The notes: generated by a model not told the origin, from the sequence alone. A stretch of DNA of 64,000 bases from Candidatus Helarchaeota archaeon (GCA_019058315.1 JAHPZH010000002.1:1311910-1375909); one strand, 5' to 3'. Positions 1 through 10,428 are shown, numbered from the stretch's first letter. Translations and numbers: made by a program.

Positions 1-393
1 GCCTGCACCATCGCTACAAATCTGGGCTAACTGTTGATCATCGCTTTCTGTACAAATTGCCACTCCATCTGCCGTCCATTGAACATTTCCTGTTGAATTG
101 ATTTTCTGAGCGTAAATATCCCAATCACCATTCCTATAATCACGCCATGTGATAATCGCACCGCCTGCACCATCACTGCAAATCTGAGCTACTTGTTGGT
201 TGGCACTTGCATTGCTAATTATCGTTCCTTCAACATCCCACATTATATATTCGTCATTAATAGAAAGTGTTGAGGATTTGTGATCAGCCAAAGGTGGAAG
301 ATAATTTATTGTAGATAGAGATCCGACGAGAAAAATAGTTGAAATTACGAATATTTGTAATACAACGAGAAATATCAATTTTTTTTGGTACAT
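1..393 (-). CDS. Secreted repeat protein, N-terminal part (runs off window start)
   Basis: ATG on minus strand at 393; open to base 1. Hydrophobic leader MYQKKLIFLVVLQIFVISTIFLVGSL, then QICSDGAGGAIITWRDYRNGDWDIYAQKINSTGNVQW repeats matching the protein at 5158..6750. Not in the ORF track. Confidence 0.8.
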   Translation of the reverse strand, partial: MYQKKLIFLVVLQIFVISTIFLVGSLSTINYLPPLADHKSSTLSINDEYIMWDVEGTIISNASANQQVAQICSDGAGGAIITWRDYRNGDWDIYAQKINSTGNVQWTADGVAICTESDDQQLAQICSDGAG

Positions 394-499
394 TTTGATC
401 ATTTCATTTAACTTAATTAATATTCAAAAAAATAATACTATCCCAATTATTAGTTTTTATATATGAAAGAATTTTAAAATCATTTATTTATCTTTAACT

Positions 500-662
500 A
501 TAAGGGAAATAACATAGTTATTTGAGATGAAATAAGGGATGTAATAGAGTTATTTGAGACGAAATAAGGGATATAATATAGTTATTTGAGACATAATAAT
601 TTTAATAAAATTTTTACTATTTTCATAAAATAAGGGAAAGAATATAGTATTTGAGAAGAAAT
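500..662. repeat. ~32-bp tandem repeat, consensus ATAAGGGAtataAtaTAGTTATTTGAGAcgAA
   Basis: Copies begin at 500, 532, 564 (exact 32-bp spacing) and a fourth at 630 after a degenerate stretch. Confidence 0.85.
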
Positions 663-710
663 AAAATATCTAACATTAAATCTAACATTAAATAGTTAAG
701 GTAGGAAAAA

Positions 711-1775
711 GTGAGATCAAAAATTAAGGTTGCGTTCGATAGCAGCCACAAAGAAATTTTAAAAATAGGAAAAAAGGGAGAACATGAGTGGGAAACTTGG
801 ACTATGGCTGAAAATTTAATTCGTAATAAAGGATTTGAGATTATAATATTAGAAAAATCCCCTTTAAATTTTTCAGAACTCTCACAATATGATATTTTAG
901 TTATTGGAGCACCTCAAACTAAATTTTCAGAAGATGAAATTTTAAGCATTGTGGAATTTGTTAAAAAGGGTGGTTGCTTATTAGCTATCAATGAACAAGG
1001 GGGGGATCTCCGTAATAATACAAATTTGTCTGAAATAACAAAAAATTTCGGAATAGAATTTAATAATGATATGATACATGATAAAGTTCATAATATTAAG
1101 GGTTATGCATATGGTCCAGTTATATCCGATTTCGAGTACTGCTCTTCTCTAACCTTTAATATACGTGAATTCAATATTTTACTGGGATGTTCCCTAACCG
1201 TTTCAAATGAAGCATTAGTAGTTGCAAGGAGTAGCAAAGATTCCTTTATCAAAATCAGAACTCCCACTGGAAAATGGAAAAAGAAAGACGAGTCTTCATT
1301 ACCTGTTTTAGCTATATATCAATCATTAGGAGAAGAGGGTAGAGTTGTTACCATTGGAGATCCTCATGTATTCTCAGACGATGACGTTGGAATGCCATTA
1401 TACAATAATAAAGTATTACTAAATAATATCATAGATTGGCTTAGTGAGCCGCTACTGACTGCAGAAGAGAAATTTTCCATTCTATCAAATAAAATTAATA
1501 AAATTTCTGATGATTTAGTGAGGTTGAAGAAAAAATTAGGGATTATTGAAATAGGTGATCCTGTTTATAGATCAGGAACATATCTACCTGATGAAATAGT
1601 AGCACGCGTCGATAAAATAGAGAGTTTAATTAGAAGAACAGATAAAAAAATTGAAGAGGATGACATTAAATATCATAAATATAGAATTAGATTGCAAATT
1701 TGGACAATAATTTTAAGTTCATTATCTATAATAGTTGTTATATTAATTGCATTATTCGTAAGACCAGGTCTATAA
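711..1775 (+). CDS. DUF4350/GATase1-like domain protein with C-terminal TM helix
   Basis: GTG start; YDILVIGAPQTKFSEDEILSIVEFVKKGGCLLAINE resembles the DUF4350/ThuA-like fold; C-terminal hydrophobic helix WTIILSSLSIIVVILIALFV. Confidence 0.6.
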   Translation: MRSKIKVAFDSSHKEILKIGKKGEHEWETWTMAENLIRNKGFEIIILEKSPLNFSELSQYDILVIGAPQTKFSEDEILSIVEFVKKGGCLLAINEQGGDLRNNTNLSEITKNFGIEFNNDMIHDKVHNIKGYAYGPVISDFEYCSSLTFNIREFNILLGCSLTVSNEALVVARSSKDSFIKIRTPTGKWKKKDESSLPVLAIYQSLGEEGRVVTIGDPHVFSDDDVGMPLYNNKVLLNNIIDWLSEPLLTAEEKFSILSNKINKISDDLVRLKKKLGIIEIGDPVYRSGTYLPDEIVARVDKIESLIRRTDKKIEEDDIKYHKYRIRLQIWTIILSSLSIIVVILIALFVRPGL

Positions 1776-1786
1776 CTATAATTTAT

Positions 1787-2611
1787 TTAATCAATACTAT
1801 ATTTCCAATTCATATGTTTCCCATTGTGACTTATTCCATACTCACCATTTTTTGTTAAAATAATTATTCCTGCAACACTTTGAGTTGTGTTTTTAAAATA
1901 ATCAATTGAACGATTAGCTGCTTCTTGAGCACTGTATCCTTGTTCAACTTGAAATATTGCATATCTTGCAAGAGTTGTTTTGATGATATCCTCGCCAATA
2001 CCAGTGCAAGAAGCTCCCCCAAACTGATTTGCGTATATACCTGCTCCAATCATCGGACAATCTCCAATACGGCCTGCTAAAGCTTTAAATAATCCTCCAG
2101 TAGATGTTCCAGTAGTAAGTTTTCCATTTTGATCTAAAACCACAGCTCCAACTGTATTTCCAATAAATTTATTAGTTGTTGATTGACCTTTAACATCTGA
2201 ATTTTTTTTTGAGATTTCAGGAATTTTATATTTTCTCCCAAACTCTCTGGCGTAATCTCCAATTAAACAAATACTATTTGTCGTATCTATTATTTTCCTC
2301 GCAATTGAAATTGGAAATTTAATATCAGAAACACCTGCCACCGCTCCACAGCGCAAATCCGAACTCATTATTCCAGCATCCATTCTTTGTCTACCATCAC
2401 TCTGTACGACAGATCCAATACCTGCATTAAAAAGACCAGAAGATTCCATGATGTTGATAATTTTCTCTACCACATCTAAAGCATCCTCCCCACCTCTTAA
2501 CATATTTAAACCAGTTTCTGAAATCTTTTCAATTAATTTTTGTCTAACTTTTTCTATATCTTTTTTAATTATTCGAGAACCGACTCCAGTATGAAGAATT
2601 AACGCTACCAT
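1787..2611 (-). CDS. Isoaspartyl peptidase / plant-type L-asparaginase (Ntn hydrolase)
   Basis: GNTVGAVVLDQNGKLTTGTSTGG nucleophile-Thr region and GDCPMIGAGIYA motif. Confidence 0.88.
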   Translation of the reverse strand: MVALILHTGVGSRIIKKDIEKVRQKLIEKISETGLNMLRGGEDALDVVEKIINIMESSGLFNAGIGSVVQSDGRQRMDAGIMSSDLRCGAVAGVSDIKFPISIARKIIDTTNSICLIGDYAREFGRKYKIPEISKKNSDVKGQSTTNKFIGNTVGAVVLDQNGKLTTGTSTGGLFKALAGRIGDCPMIGAGIYANQFGGASCTGIGEDIIKTTLARYAIFQVEQGYSAQEAANRSIDYFKNTTQSVAGIIILTKNGEYGISHNGKHMNWKYSID

Positions 2612-2704
2612 TTTAAATCACCATGCAAAATAAACAAATTAATAAAACTAATCACGTTTGTAAATTTTTAAATTGTAATTATTTTAAAAAGATGGTTATT
2701 TTTT

Positions 2705-4138
2705 ATGAAAAATATTAAAGAAGTCTTAAAACCATTCTTTTATCCAAAAAATGTAGCGGTAATCGGAGCTTCAACTAAACCATTTAAATTTGGTAACTGG
2801 TTCTTAAAGGCACTTATTGGCTTCGGATATAAAGGAAAAATTTACCCCATAAATCCTCATGGAATTGATATATATGGTCTAAAAAGTTTTAAAAAATTGA
2901 ATGATGTTCCTGAACCAGTTGATCTAGTTTATATTACTGTACCTGCTAGCAAGACTCTAGACAGCTTCATTGAATGTGTTGAGGAGAAAATTAAAGCTGT
3001 GATAATTTTAACTGCAGGTTTTAAAGAAACTGGAGATCCAAATTCCATTAAAGTAGAAAACGAACTTTCCCGATTGGCACAGGAATCAGATACACGAATT
3101 ATAGGACCCAATTGTTTTGGAGTTTATTGCCCTGAAGGAGGTTTAACTTTACTTCCCGGAGAAGAATTCTCCAAAGAGACGGGAAGTGTTGCTTTACTCT
3201 CACAATCTGGTGGAGTGGCAGTAGAATTTACCAGATTAGCACATACTTATGGAATAAATTTTAGTAAAGTCGTAAGTTATGGAAATGCTTGTGATATTTC
3301 TGCTGCAGATCTTATTAATTATTTAGCAGATGATCCTCAAACCAAAATAATTGCTGGTTATTTTGAGGGGATGAAAAATGGGGGTGAATTTTTACAAAGT
3401 GTTAAAAAACTAAAAAAGCCTTTAATATTATGGAAGGGTGGTTTAACTGAAGCAGGAAGTAGAGCTTCTTTCTCTCATACTGGTTATCTAGCTAGTAAAC
3501 CTGGAATTTGGAATGGTATTTACAAACAATTTCCTAATGTTATCAGGTCAGATTCTCTACAAGAAATGTTCGATACATTAATTGCTATGCTAAAACTACC
3601 TTCTCCATCTGGAAGAAATTTAGGGATTATTGGTGGTGGGGGTGCAATTGGTGTAGCATTATCTGATATGGCAAATAGAATGAAGCTGAATGTTCCAAAA
3701 TTACCTCCGGAAGTCAAAACTGAGGTGAAAAAAAATTTACCATTAGATGGGTCTGTTGCTGCTAACCCTGTTGATTTAGGAAACCCAGTTTATAGAACTA
3801 CAACTTCATTTAAGAATATTTTACATATTTTGATTAATGATCCGACAATTAACATTATTGTTAATGACCAAATTTCTTCACATATTGAGAAAAGCGATTT
3901 ACGCTCTTTAAAACGTATTTTAAAGAAATCTAGGCAAGAAAAGAATTTTCCAATAATTGTAGTTTTAAGACAAGTTTCGCAAAGGAAAGATGAATTAGAC
4001 GAGGAAGAAAAACATAGAGATGCGAGAGATTCTTATCTATCCTATGATATTCCAGTTTATGATTCTTTCTTTAGAGCTATGAGAGCTATTAGAAATTATG
4101 TTCAATATTATGAAAAAAATAAGAACATTTCAAAATAA
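2705..4138 (+). CDS. Acetate/acyl-CoA ligase (ADP-forming) alpha-subunit-like protein
   Basis: CoA-binding start FFYPKNVAVIGASTKPFKFGNWFLKAL, GPNCFGVYCP, SFSHTGYLAS. No ATP-grasp beta domain in the ORF. Confidence 0.85.
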   Translation: MKNIKEVLKPFFYPKNVAVIGASTKPFKFGNWFLKALIGFGYKGKIYPINPHGIDIYGLKSFKKLNDVPEPVDLVYITVPASKTLDSFIECVEEKIKAVIILTAGFKETGDPNSIKVENELSRLAQESDTRIIGPNCFGVYCPEGGLTLLPGEEFSKETGSVALLSQSGGVAVEFTRLAHTYGINFSKVVSYGNACDISAADLINYLADDPQTKIIAGYFEGMKNGGEFLQSVKKLKKPLILWKGGLTEAGSRASFSHTGYLASKPGIWNGIYKQFPNVIRSDSLQEMFDTLIAMLKLPSPSGRNLGIIGGGGAIGVALSDMANRMKLNVPKLPPEVKTEVKKNLPLDGSVAANPVDLGNPVYRTTTSFKNILHILINDPTINIIVNDQISSHIEKSDLRSLKRILKKSRQEKNFPIIVVLRQVSQRKDELDEEEKHRDARDSYLSYDIPVYDSFFRAMRAIRNYVQYYEKNKNISK

Positions 4139-4304
4139 TTTTAATTCATTTAATCAAAATATAAATATTATTTCCCTAATTGCGTTTTCTTCGTAAATTA
4201 TTTAATAGTTATATAATAAATATTCAAAAATCAACATAAATTTTATAAATATCTGAAAATTTAATTTGCTTATTATTGAATTAATAAAATATGGATCAAG
4301 AAAA

Positions 4305-5057
4305 ATGTCAGATGAGGAAACTAAATCCGATTCCGAGATTTCTAAAAAAGACATTCGTAATGTATTAATTTTTACTATAATTCTTGCGGGGTTAAATTTA
4401 TTATATTTCTTGTATATTGCGGTTGAGTTCACAGCTTTAGATTACGCAGTGATTTTAGGTATTGGAGTTCTTGCAGTTGCACCAGCTTACTTAGCCAATG
4501 CTGGTATGGCACTTGTAGGAGGTGGACGACCTATTGATGGAGGGCATTTATTTTTTGATGGCGAAAGAATATTTGGTAATGGAAAAACAATCAAAGGATT
4601 TCTTGGAGGATTTGCCATTGGAGCAATTGGAGGTTATTGGTTAGCTCTATTAAACCCAATAATAAGAGATTTTGCAGCTGCACAAATTCTACCACCTTTT
4701 CCTTGGGTTCAATCCCTAAAATTAGTCACTCCTGATGAGGTCTTTGCAGTTCTGGGCTACGACTTAATAACGAATTGGGATATTACTTATATTTTTAGAA
4801 TACAATTATTGGCAGTTGGAGCTCCATTAGGAGATCTTGCAGGATCATTTTTAAAAAGAAGATTCAAAGTCAAACGAGGAGGTCAATTCCCAATGTTAGA
4901 TCAAGTTGACTTTGTATTAGTCGCAATTGGCTTAGCATACCCACTATTTTGGCTCCGGCTGCACTATATACTTGTCTTAATTCTACTAACTCCACTAATT
5001 GCTTTGTTAGGAAACTGGGTTGCTTATAAAATAGGTAAAAAAACAGTACCGTGGTAA
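4305..5057 (+). CDS. carS: CDP-2,3-bis-(O-geranylgeranyl)-sn-glycerol synthase (CDP-archaeol synthase)
   Basis: PAYLANAGMALVGGG, DGERIFGNGKTIKGFLGG and GAPLGDLAGSFLKRRFKVKRGGQFPMLDQVDFVLVAI; multi-TM. ORF opens at 4266; ATG at 4305 is the more likely start. Confidence 0.9.
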   Translation: MSDEETKSDSEISKKDIRNVLIFTIILAGLNLLYFLYIAVEFTALDYAVILGIGVLAVAPAYLANAGMALVGGGRPIDGGHLFFDGERIFGNGKTIKGFLGGFAIGAIGGYWLALLNPIIRDFAAAQILPPFPWVQSLKLVTPDEVFAVLGYDLITNWDITYIFRIQLLAVGAPLGDLAGSFLKRRFKVKRGGQFPMLDQVDFVLVAIGLAYPLFWLRLHYILVLILLTPLIALLGNWVAYKIGKKTVPW

Positions 5058-5157
5058 CTTTTATATTTTATAATTAATTTTGAGAATAAAACTCCAACCT
5101 AGATTAACAATTAAATAAATTGAAAATAATAAATTTCAAAAAAAAGAATAATTGTTG

Positions 5158-6750
5158 TTATTTTACCTCTTGTTTTTTAAGGATAACTAAAAGTACAAAT
5201 CCCCCTATTATAAAAATTACCATTACTACAATAGGTAGAGTCATATTTGTTGGCTTATCTAATTCTAAAAGAAGTAAAAATGATAAATCTAGACCACCGC
5301 CTCCCGAGGGTCTGTAGGTACCATTCACTATACCTTGCACATATATATCATCATTTGCATTTCCAGTTCTCTCATCATGCCATGCAATATATGCACCTCC
5401 AGTTATATTACTGCATATCACAGGGGTTTTTTGATCACCTCCGGCTGTACATACAGGAGCTCCACTTCTGGTCCAATTTATAGAACCATCTGATTTGATC
5501 CATTGAGCAAAAATATTTTCAGTTTGCGTCCAAACAACAAATGCACCACCACCATTATCGCTACAAAGATCAAAATTTTCTTCATATTTAGATGAGTTGC
5601 AAATCGCTGTACCGTTAGATGTCCATAAAACAGTTCCCGCAGAATTTATTCTCTGTGCATAAACATCGTTGGATGTTCCAGACCTGAAATCTCTCCATGC
5701 AATTATTGCACCATTAAAACCATCATGAATTACTTTTGGATAATATTGATTTCCTAATCCTATACATACACCCATTCCATTTGAACCCCACAGTTCTGTC
5801 CCAGCTGAATTTAACCGTTGTACATAAATATCATAAGCACCCGTTCTAGTGTCTTGCCACGTGATTAAAGCACCACCAGCCCCATCGGAAGAAATTCGAG
5901 GGTTGCCTACATTCCCAACCACGGCACAGACAGCTGATCCATTCTGAGCCCATTGTATATCTCCTGTAGAATTAATCCTCTGAGCATAAATGTCAAAATC
6001 AGTTGCTTGGCGTCTCCAAGCTACAATTGCACTATTAACTCCATCAAAACAAATTTGTGGGGAATATTCACTATCATTATGTATGGAGGCAACGGTTTCC
6101 GTTGGCCAAACTAAACCTCCAGTGGAATTTATTCTTTGTACAAATACATCATAATTAGAATTTCGATTATCACGCCATGTAACATATACACCACCAGATC
6201 CATCAGTACAAATTGCATAGTCATAACGACTTATTGTTTCTGGTGCTGCTGCTGTACCATTTGCTTGCCATTGAGCGTGCCCAGTTGAATTAATCCGTTG
6301 CACATAAGGAGTCTGAAATCCACTTCTTGAATCACGCCACAATATGATTGCACCACCTGCTCCATCACTAATAATTTGCTCAATATTTGCATTGTAATCT
6401 AAATTAAAAATAGTTACTCCATCAGTCGTCCAATATATCTGCCCACTTCCATTTATACGTTGAGCATAAATGGCATAACTCGGCCCTCCTCTACCGTCTT
6501 GCCAAGCGATAATTGCTCCACCCACCATATCTGAACATATCTTCGGAAAAAGTTGTTGATTTGCTTCCCCGCAAATTTTCAGACCATTTTTATTCAATAT
6601 TATATACGCACTAACATTTAATGGCATCTTTGAATCTGTATTAGCTTGAATCTGTAATATATTGAAATTCGGAGTAGAATTTAAAGCAATAGAACCGATT
6701 AAGAGAAAAATAGATAAAATTGTAGAGATTAAAATATATTTTTGTTTCAT
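5158..6750 (-). CDS. Secreted/anchored repeat protein (about 8 x ~50-aa WxDxRxG...DIYVQRINSTG repeats) with C-terminal TM
   Basis: N-terminal signal-like helix; 8 W(Q/R/H)D-R-G repeat units; GGGG linker and C-terminal TM + KKQEVK. Paralog of 1..393. Confidence 0.8.
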   Translation of the reverse strand: MKQKYILISTILSIFLLIGSIALNSTPNFNILQIQANTDSKMPLNVSAYIILNKNGLKICGEANQQLFPKICSDMVGGAIIAWQDGRGGPSYAIYAQRINGSGQIYWTTDGVTIFNLDYNANIEQIISDGAGGAIILWRDSRSGFQTPYVQRINSTGHAQWQANGTAAAPETISRYDYAICTDGSGGVYVTWRDNRNSNYDVFVQRINSTGGLVWPTETVASIHNDSEYSPQICFDGVNSAIVAWRRQATDFDIYAQRINSTGDIQWAQNGSAVCAVVGNVGNPRISSDGAGGALITWQDTRTGAYDIYVQRLNSAGTELWGSNGMGVCIGLGNQYYPKVIHDGFNGAIIAWRDFRSGTSNDVYAQRINSAGTVLWTSNGTAICNSSKYEENFDLCSDNGGGAFVVWTQTENIFAQWIKSDGSINWTRSGAPVCTAGGDQKTPVICSNITGGAYIAWHDERTGNANDDIYVQGIVNGTYRPSGGGGLDLSFLLLLELDKPTNMTLPIVVMVIFIIGGFVLLVILKKQEVK

Positions 6751-6833
6751 ATGATCAATTCCATTAATAATTATACTCTCTAACTCTAATTTGGATTGAA
6801 ATATTTATTATTAACAATATAATATAAATATTA

Positions 6834-7919
6834 TCATTTTTCAACCTTATTAAAAAAGGATGCTGTTCCCTCCTCAAATTTTTTTAAATATGTTAAATAA
6901 TTTGGGTCGTTAATTTTCTTTGCGACTGATTTCATAGCTTCAAATGCATCTGAATAAAATCCTATTTCACTATCTGCAAGATATACTGCATTCTCATAAC
7001 AAATTTGAGCATTTATTAGTTGATTTTTTTTCTCAAATTGTTTTCCTTCAGTCAGAAAAGTTTCCCAAGAGCCCCAAAAATTTATAGATCCATCTGCAGT
7101 TCCTTTTATTAAATCCCAAAATGGTTTTCCCTTATATGAAGTATCTTTACTGACCACCATTGCGGACACTTTTATAAAATCAGTAATTTGCTTCATATCA
7201 TGGGTAAATCTTCTATGAAAGACTTCATAAGCAGTTTCAACATCTATTCTTTCCACAGCATCGTCCTCAAAAATGATATCATCATCTGGAAGTTTATACA
7301 TTTGATATAATCCCTTATTGAAAAAAGAATATTTAAAAACAAAATCTTTCCATATATTAAGCTTGGGATTTTTTTCTTTTAACTCTAAAAATTCAATTAT
7401 ATAAGAATTTGGTTCAACATACTTATAATATTTCCCTGCTTCTTCTTTCCCAGGGTAAGTATTTTTTATATCGTCCCAATCCAAATTAGATAGTGTCTTT
7501 TCCATCCAATCATAAATTTTTTTATTTTCAAATCTCTTTAGGATTTTTAAAAATTCATCTTTATGCTCTAAAGTGTCAAAGAAACTTCCTTGTCCAATGC
7601 CTTCAACTAAATCATGAACTAAGTAAACAGGTAACCATCTTTTTATTGATGATGCTATTACTTCTATTTCGCTTTGTTCCTCGTTATATATTGCTATTGG
7701 ATATTCTTCAACCTTCATGTTGGGCAGAGGACATAGCACCAGAAAATCATGTCCCGTACTTCCAATTTCGTACATCGCCATGACACCAAAATTAGTGGCA
7801 AAATGATCCTTATTACAACAAACAAACTCATGATCCCAGGTCAAATCTAAACCAAAACCATCTAAATCTGGAATTAATTTACCATAATTTTTATCAAAAT
7901 TATCGAGATTATTACTCAT
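6834..7919 (-). CDS. Hypothetical protein, possible SMI1/KNR4 (SUKH)-like N-terminal region
   Basis: Long ORF; FLVLCPLPNMKVEEYPIAIYNEEQSEIEVIASSIKRWL is weakly SUKH-like. Confidence 0.45.
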   Translation of the reverse strand: MSNNLDNFDKNYGKLIPDLDGFGLDLTWDHEFVCCNKDHFATNFGVMAMYEIGSTGHDFLVLCPLPNMKVEEYPIAIYNEEQSEIEVIASSIKRWLPVYLVHDLVEGIGQGSFFDTLEHKDEFLKILKRFENKKIYDWMEKTLSNLDWDDIKNTYPGKEEAGKYYKYVEPNSYIIEFLELKEKNPKLNIWKDFVFKYSFFNKGLYQMYKLPDDDIIFEDDAVERIDVETAYEVFHRRFTHDMKQITDFIKVSAMVVSKDTSYKGKPFWDLIKGTADGSINFWGSWETFLTEGKQFEKKNQLINAQICYENAVYLADSEIGFYSDAFEAMKSVAKKINDPNYLTYLKKFEEGTASFFNKVEK

Positions 7920-8029
7920 CTTAATTCTTCCAATAAACTAATTGATTTTAATAAATAATTACTTTTAATCTGATTACAATTAGAGAGTGTTAGATAATTA
8001 TTTCTATGAGTAATTTTATTCTTAATATC

Positions 8030-8800
8030 TTATTGGGTTTGAATTAATTGATGTAATTCTGGTAAAAATATGTCACTTTTTTGAGGTTCTGAAAGTTTTT
8101 CAGTTATAGAAGAAATCTTTCTTCCAGGAATGCTTATTTCCAGTGGAAAATCTTCTTTTCTTATTTCCCCTGAACAAATATATCCAAATTTAAATGTATT
8201 TTTAGCCAATTCTGGTATAATTTTCCAAATTTGATAAATATTTTTATCTTTAGTTTCCAAAGTTGTTTGTATTGATTTTGGCATCTTTTTAATAATTTTC
8301 AAATCTTTAGGAATTAATTCTTTAATAAAAAGTTCTGAAACCGATTTATAAAATTTTAAGTAAAAACTAACGATTTTTTCGTTTTTTTCTATATTAGGTT
8401 CAACAATCTTTACTATATCCACTATAGGTTTATTTTTATTCTTAGCTTTAACTGAAACTTTATTAAGTATGTAATAATTAGGTTCAATTTCGATTTTTGG
8501 CACTACAACCGGTTTGGGTATTGGTTTTATTTTGTTCTCTTTTCTTTTAACCTTTTTTACTTTTACAGGTTTAATTTTTTCGGGTTTTACCTTTTTTACT
8601 TTGATTTTAGTAGGTTTTATTTTAAATGTTTTTTTTAATCTCAAAGCTTTCCAAATTCGTTTATATGCAGCAAATGTAGATTTGGTAATGTAATGCTTAT
8701 TTGATTCGTTGAATTCTTTAGCATTCTTATAATCAAATGGATCTATCTTATCTATAACAAACCATCTTTTTTCATAATTTGATCTAGTCTTCCTATTCAT
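8030..8800 (-). CDS. Lys/Pro-rich linker protein with shared C-terminal domain (EFGYICSGE family)
   Basis: Basic low-complexity KIKPTKIKVKKVKPEKIKPVKVKKVK followed by a C-terminal domain shared with 8820..10385 and 18888..24599. Confidence 0.75.
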   Translation of the reverse strand: MNRKTRSNYEKRWFVIDKIDPFDYKNAKEFNESNKHYITKSTFAAYKRIWKALRLKKTFKIKPTKIKVKKVKPEKIKPVKVKKVKRKENKIKPIPKPVVVPKIEIEPNYYILNKVSVKAKNKNKPIVDIVKIVEPNIEKNEKIVSFYLKFYKSVSELFIKELIPKDLKIIKKMPKSIQTTLETKDKNIYQIWKIIPELAKNTFKFGYICSGEIRKEDFPLEISIPGRKISSITEKLSEPQKSDIFLPELHQLIQTQ

Positions 8801-8819
8801 GTCTTATATCCTGCAATAT

Positions 8820-10385
8820 TCATTTAAATCTTCTATTTTTTTGTAAAAAGTAATGAAGTTCGGGAAGAAAAAAGGTTCGTTTTTCCATTTGCGGAGAACT
8901 TTCATTTTTTAAATCAATTTTCAATTCTGGAATGTGTAATTCAATAGGAAATTCATTAATCACGGTCTCCCCAGAACAAATATAACCAAATTCAAATTGA
9001 TTTTTATGAATTTTAGGAACGATTTTCCAAACTTGTATGATATTATCATCTATAATTTCTAAAGATTTTTCGATTGAATCGGGATATTGCATGGTTACAT
9101 TAACATTATTTGGAATTTTCTCCTTAATATAAATTTCTTTAATTTTATCGTTAAGTTTTATGTAGAAACTTATTAGAAACTCGTAAAATTGAATATTAGG
9201 TTCTGTTATTCTAACTATTTCCAATATTGGAACGTCTTGTGATTCTGCCTTTAATATGAATTTATTTAAAACATAAAATTCGTGCTCTGACAGCAAATAG
9301 GTGTGTTTTAGGCTTTTTCCAATTTCTAGTGGAGAATATGTCCATTTAATTAGTTGATCTAACTCCATTTTTTGTAAATTTAGACCATAAGGATCTGTTG
9401 GTCTCGCTTCGAGTAAATTAAATGTTTTAGGAATTTGATCTTCTATAATTAAATTATCAATTATTTCTTGAATGTTTGAAAAACTGTCAGATGCTGTATA
9501 GTTTTTTTCAAAAGGAATAATATTAAAATAAGTATTCAAGATATTAACAGCATCTCCGATATTCATCAATATTGTTCTAGATATTCTTCTTTCTAAATTT
9601 AGTTTAATTTTTGCTTCTTGCTTAATTTGGATTTCTGGAATTACCCAACTTAATTGTAGACCGTCATCAAGAAGTTTTTTTGCAGGATCGATGGTTTTAA
9701 ATCCTATAGTTTCATAATTTTTTACTTTATATCCATAAGGAACTATGTTATTAACCATCACATCTTTTAATGGAACATCTAATGGGTTTTCAAATGAAAC
9801 TGTACAAGAATATTTTTTTACATCTTTTTCTTGCCTTTCAATCTCATTTTCAGTTTCAAACGTGTGCATTTTATTATCTTGATCAAAATAAAATATCGAA
9901 CTTTTAATTTTAGTAGGGATTTCTTCTATTAAATTGTCGATTTCCTCCGAAAGAAACTCAGTTCTATTTGTAGCAGGAAGGTCTAAATCGATTTTTCGTA
10001 TTTTTGCTTTAACATCAGGATCTTTAATATCTAAAGTTTTTGCAAGAAATGCCTCTTCCTCTGCCTTATCTATTTTATTATATATAGCATTAAGTATCGT
10101 TTGATAGTCGAAATCAGGGTATCCAAGCCATTCTAAATAATCTGATAACCATGTAGCCATTTTGCGTGGATAAATATCCAATTTCGCTTCATTTTGCCAA
10201 AAATCAGCAATATGATCTATTAACGCCTCAAAACTATTTACAATTATTTCATTGGTTTTTCTTTTTGAAATATAGTACTCAATTCTAACAAAAATAACTT
10301 CTAACTTTTCTATGGTTTCTAGTAATTCAAGTCGAATTCCATAAGTAATAGACCCTAATAGGTTCTTAATTTGCCATTTAGACAT
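8820..10385 (-). CDS. Cytosolic protein with DUF11-like beta-sandwich and shared C-terminal domain
   Basis: YSCTVSFENPLDVPLKDVMVNNIVPYGYKV resembles a DUF11-like strand pattern; C-terminal QVWKIVPKIHKNQFEFGYICSGE shared domain. Confidence 0.75.
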   Translation of the reverse strand: MSKWQIKNLLGSITYGIRLELLETIEKLEVIFVRIEYYISKRKTNEIIVNSFEALIDHIADFWQNEAKLDIYPRKMATWLSDYLEWLGYPDFDYQTILNAIYNKIDKAEEEAFLAKTLDIKDPDVKAKIRKIDLDLPATNRTEFLSEEIDNLIEEIPTKIKSSIFYFDQDNKMHTFETENEIERQEKDVKKYSCTVSFENPLDVPLKDVMVNNIVPYGYKVKNYETIGFKTIDPAKKLLDDGLQLSWVIPEIQIKQEAKIKLNLERRISRTILMNIGDAVNILNTYFNIIPFEKNYTASDSFSNIQEIIDNLIIEDQIPKTFNLLEARPTDPYGLNLQKMELDQLIKWTYSPLEIGKSLKHTYLLSEHEFYVLNKFILKAESQDVPILEIVRITEPNIQFYEFLISFYIKLNDKIKEIYIKEKIPNNVNVTMQYPDSIEKSLEIIDDNIIQVWKIVPKIHKNQFEFGYICSGETVINEFPIELHIPELKIDLKNESSPQMEKRTFFLPELHYFLQKNRRFK

Positions 10386-10428
10386 TTTCTACTCCGAGTA
10401 ATTTTAAAAAAATTGAGAATGATTGTTT

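Noticed and set aside
500-662. CRISPR array
   Set aside because: No alternation of conserved repeats with unique ~30-40-nt spacers, and no cas genes; it is a simple tandem repeat.
4202-4432. 76-aa minus-strand ORF over the carS start
   Set aside because: Overlaps a well-supported carS; low complexity.
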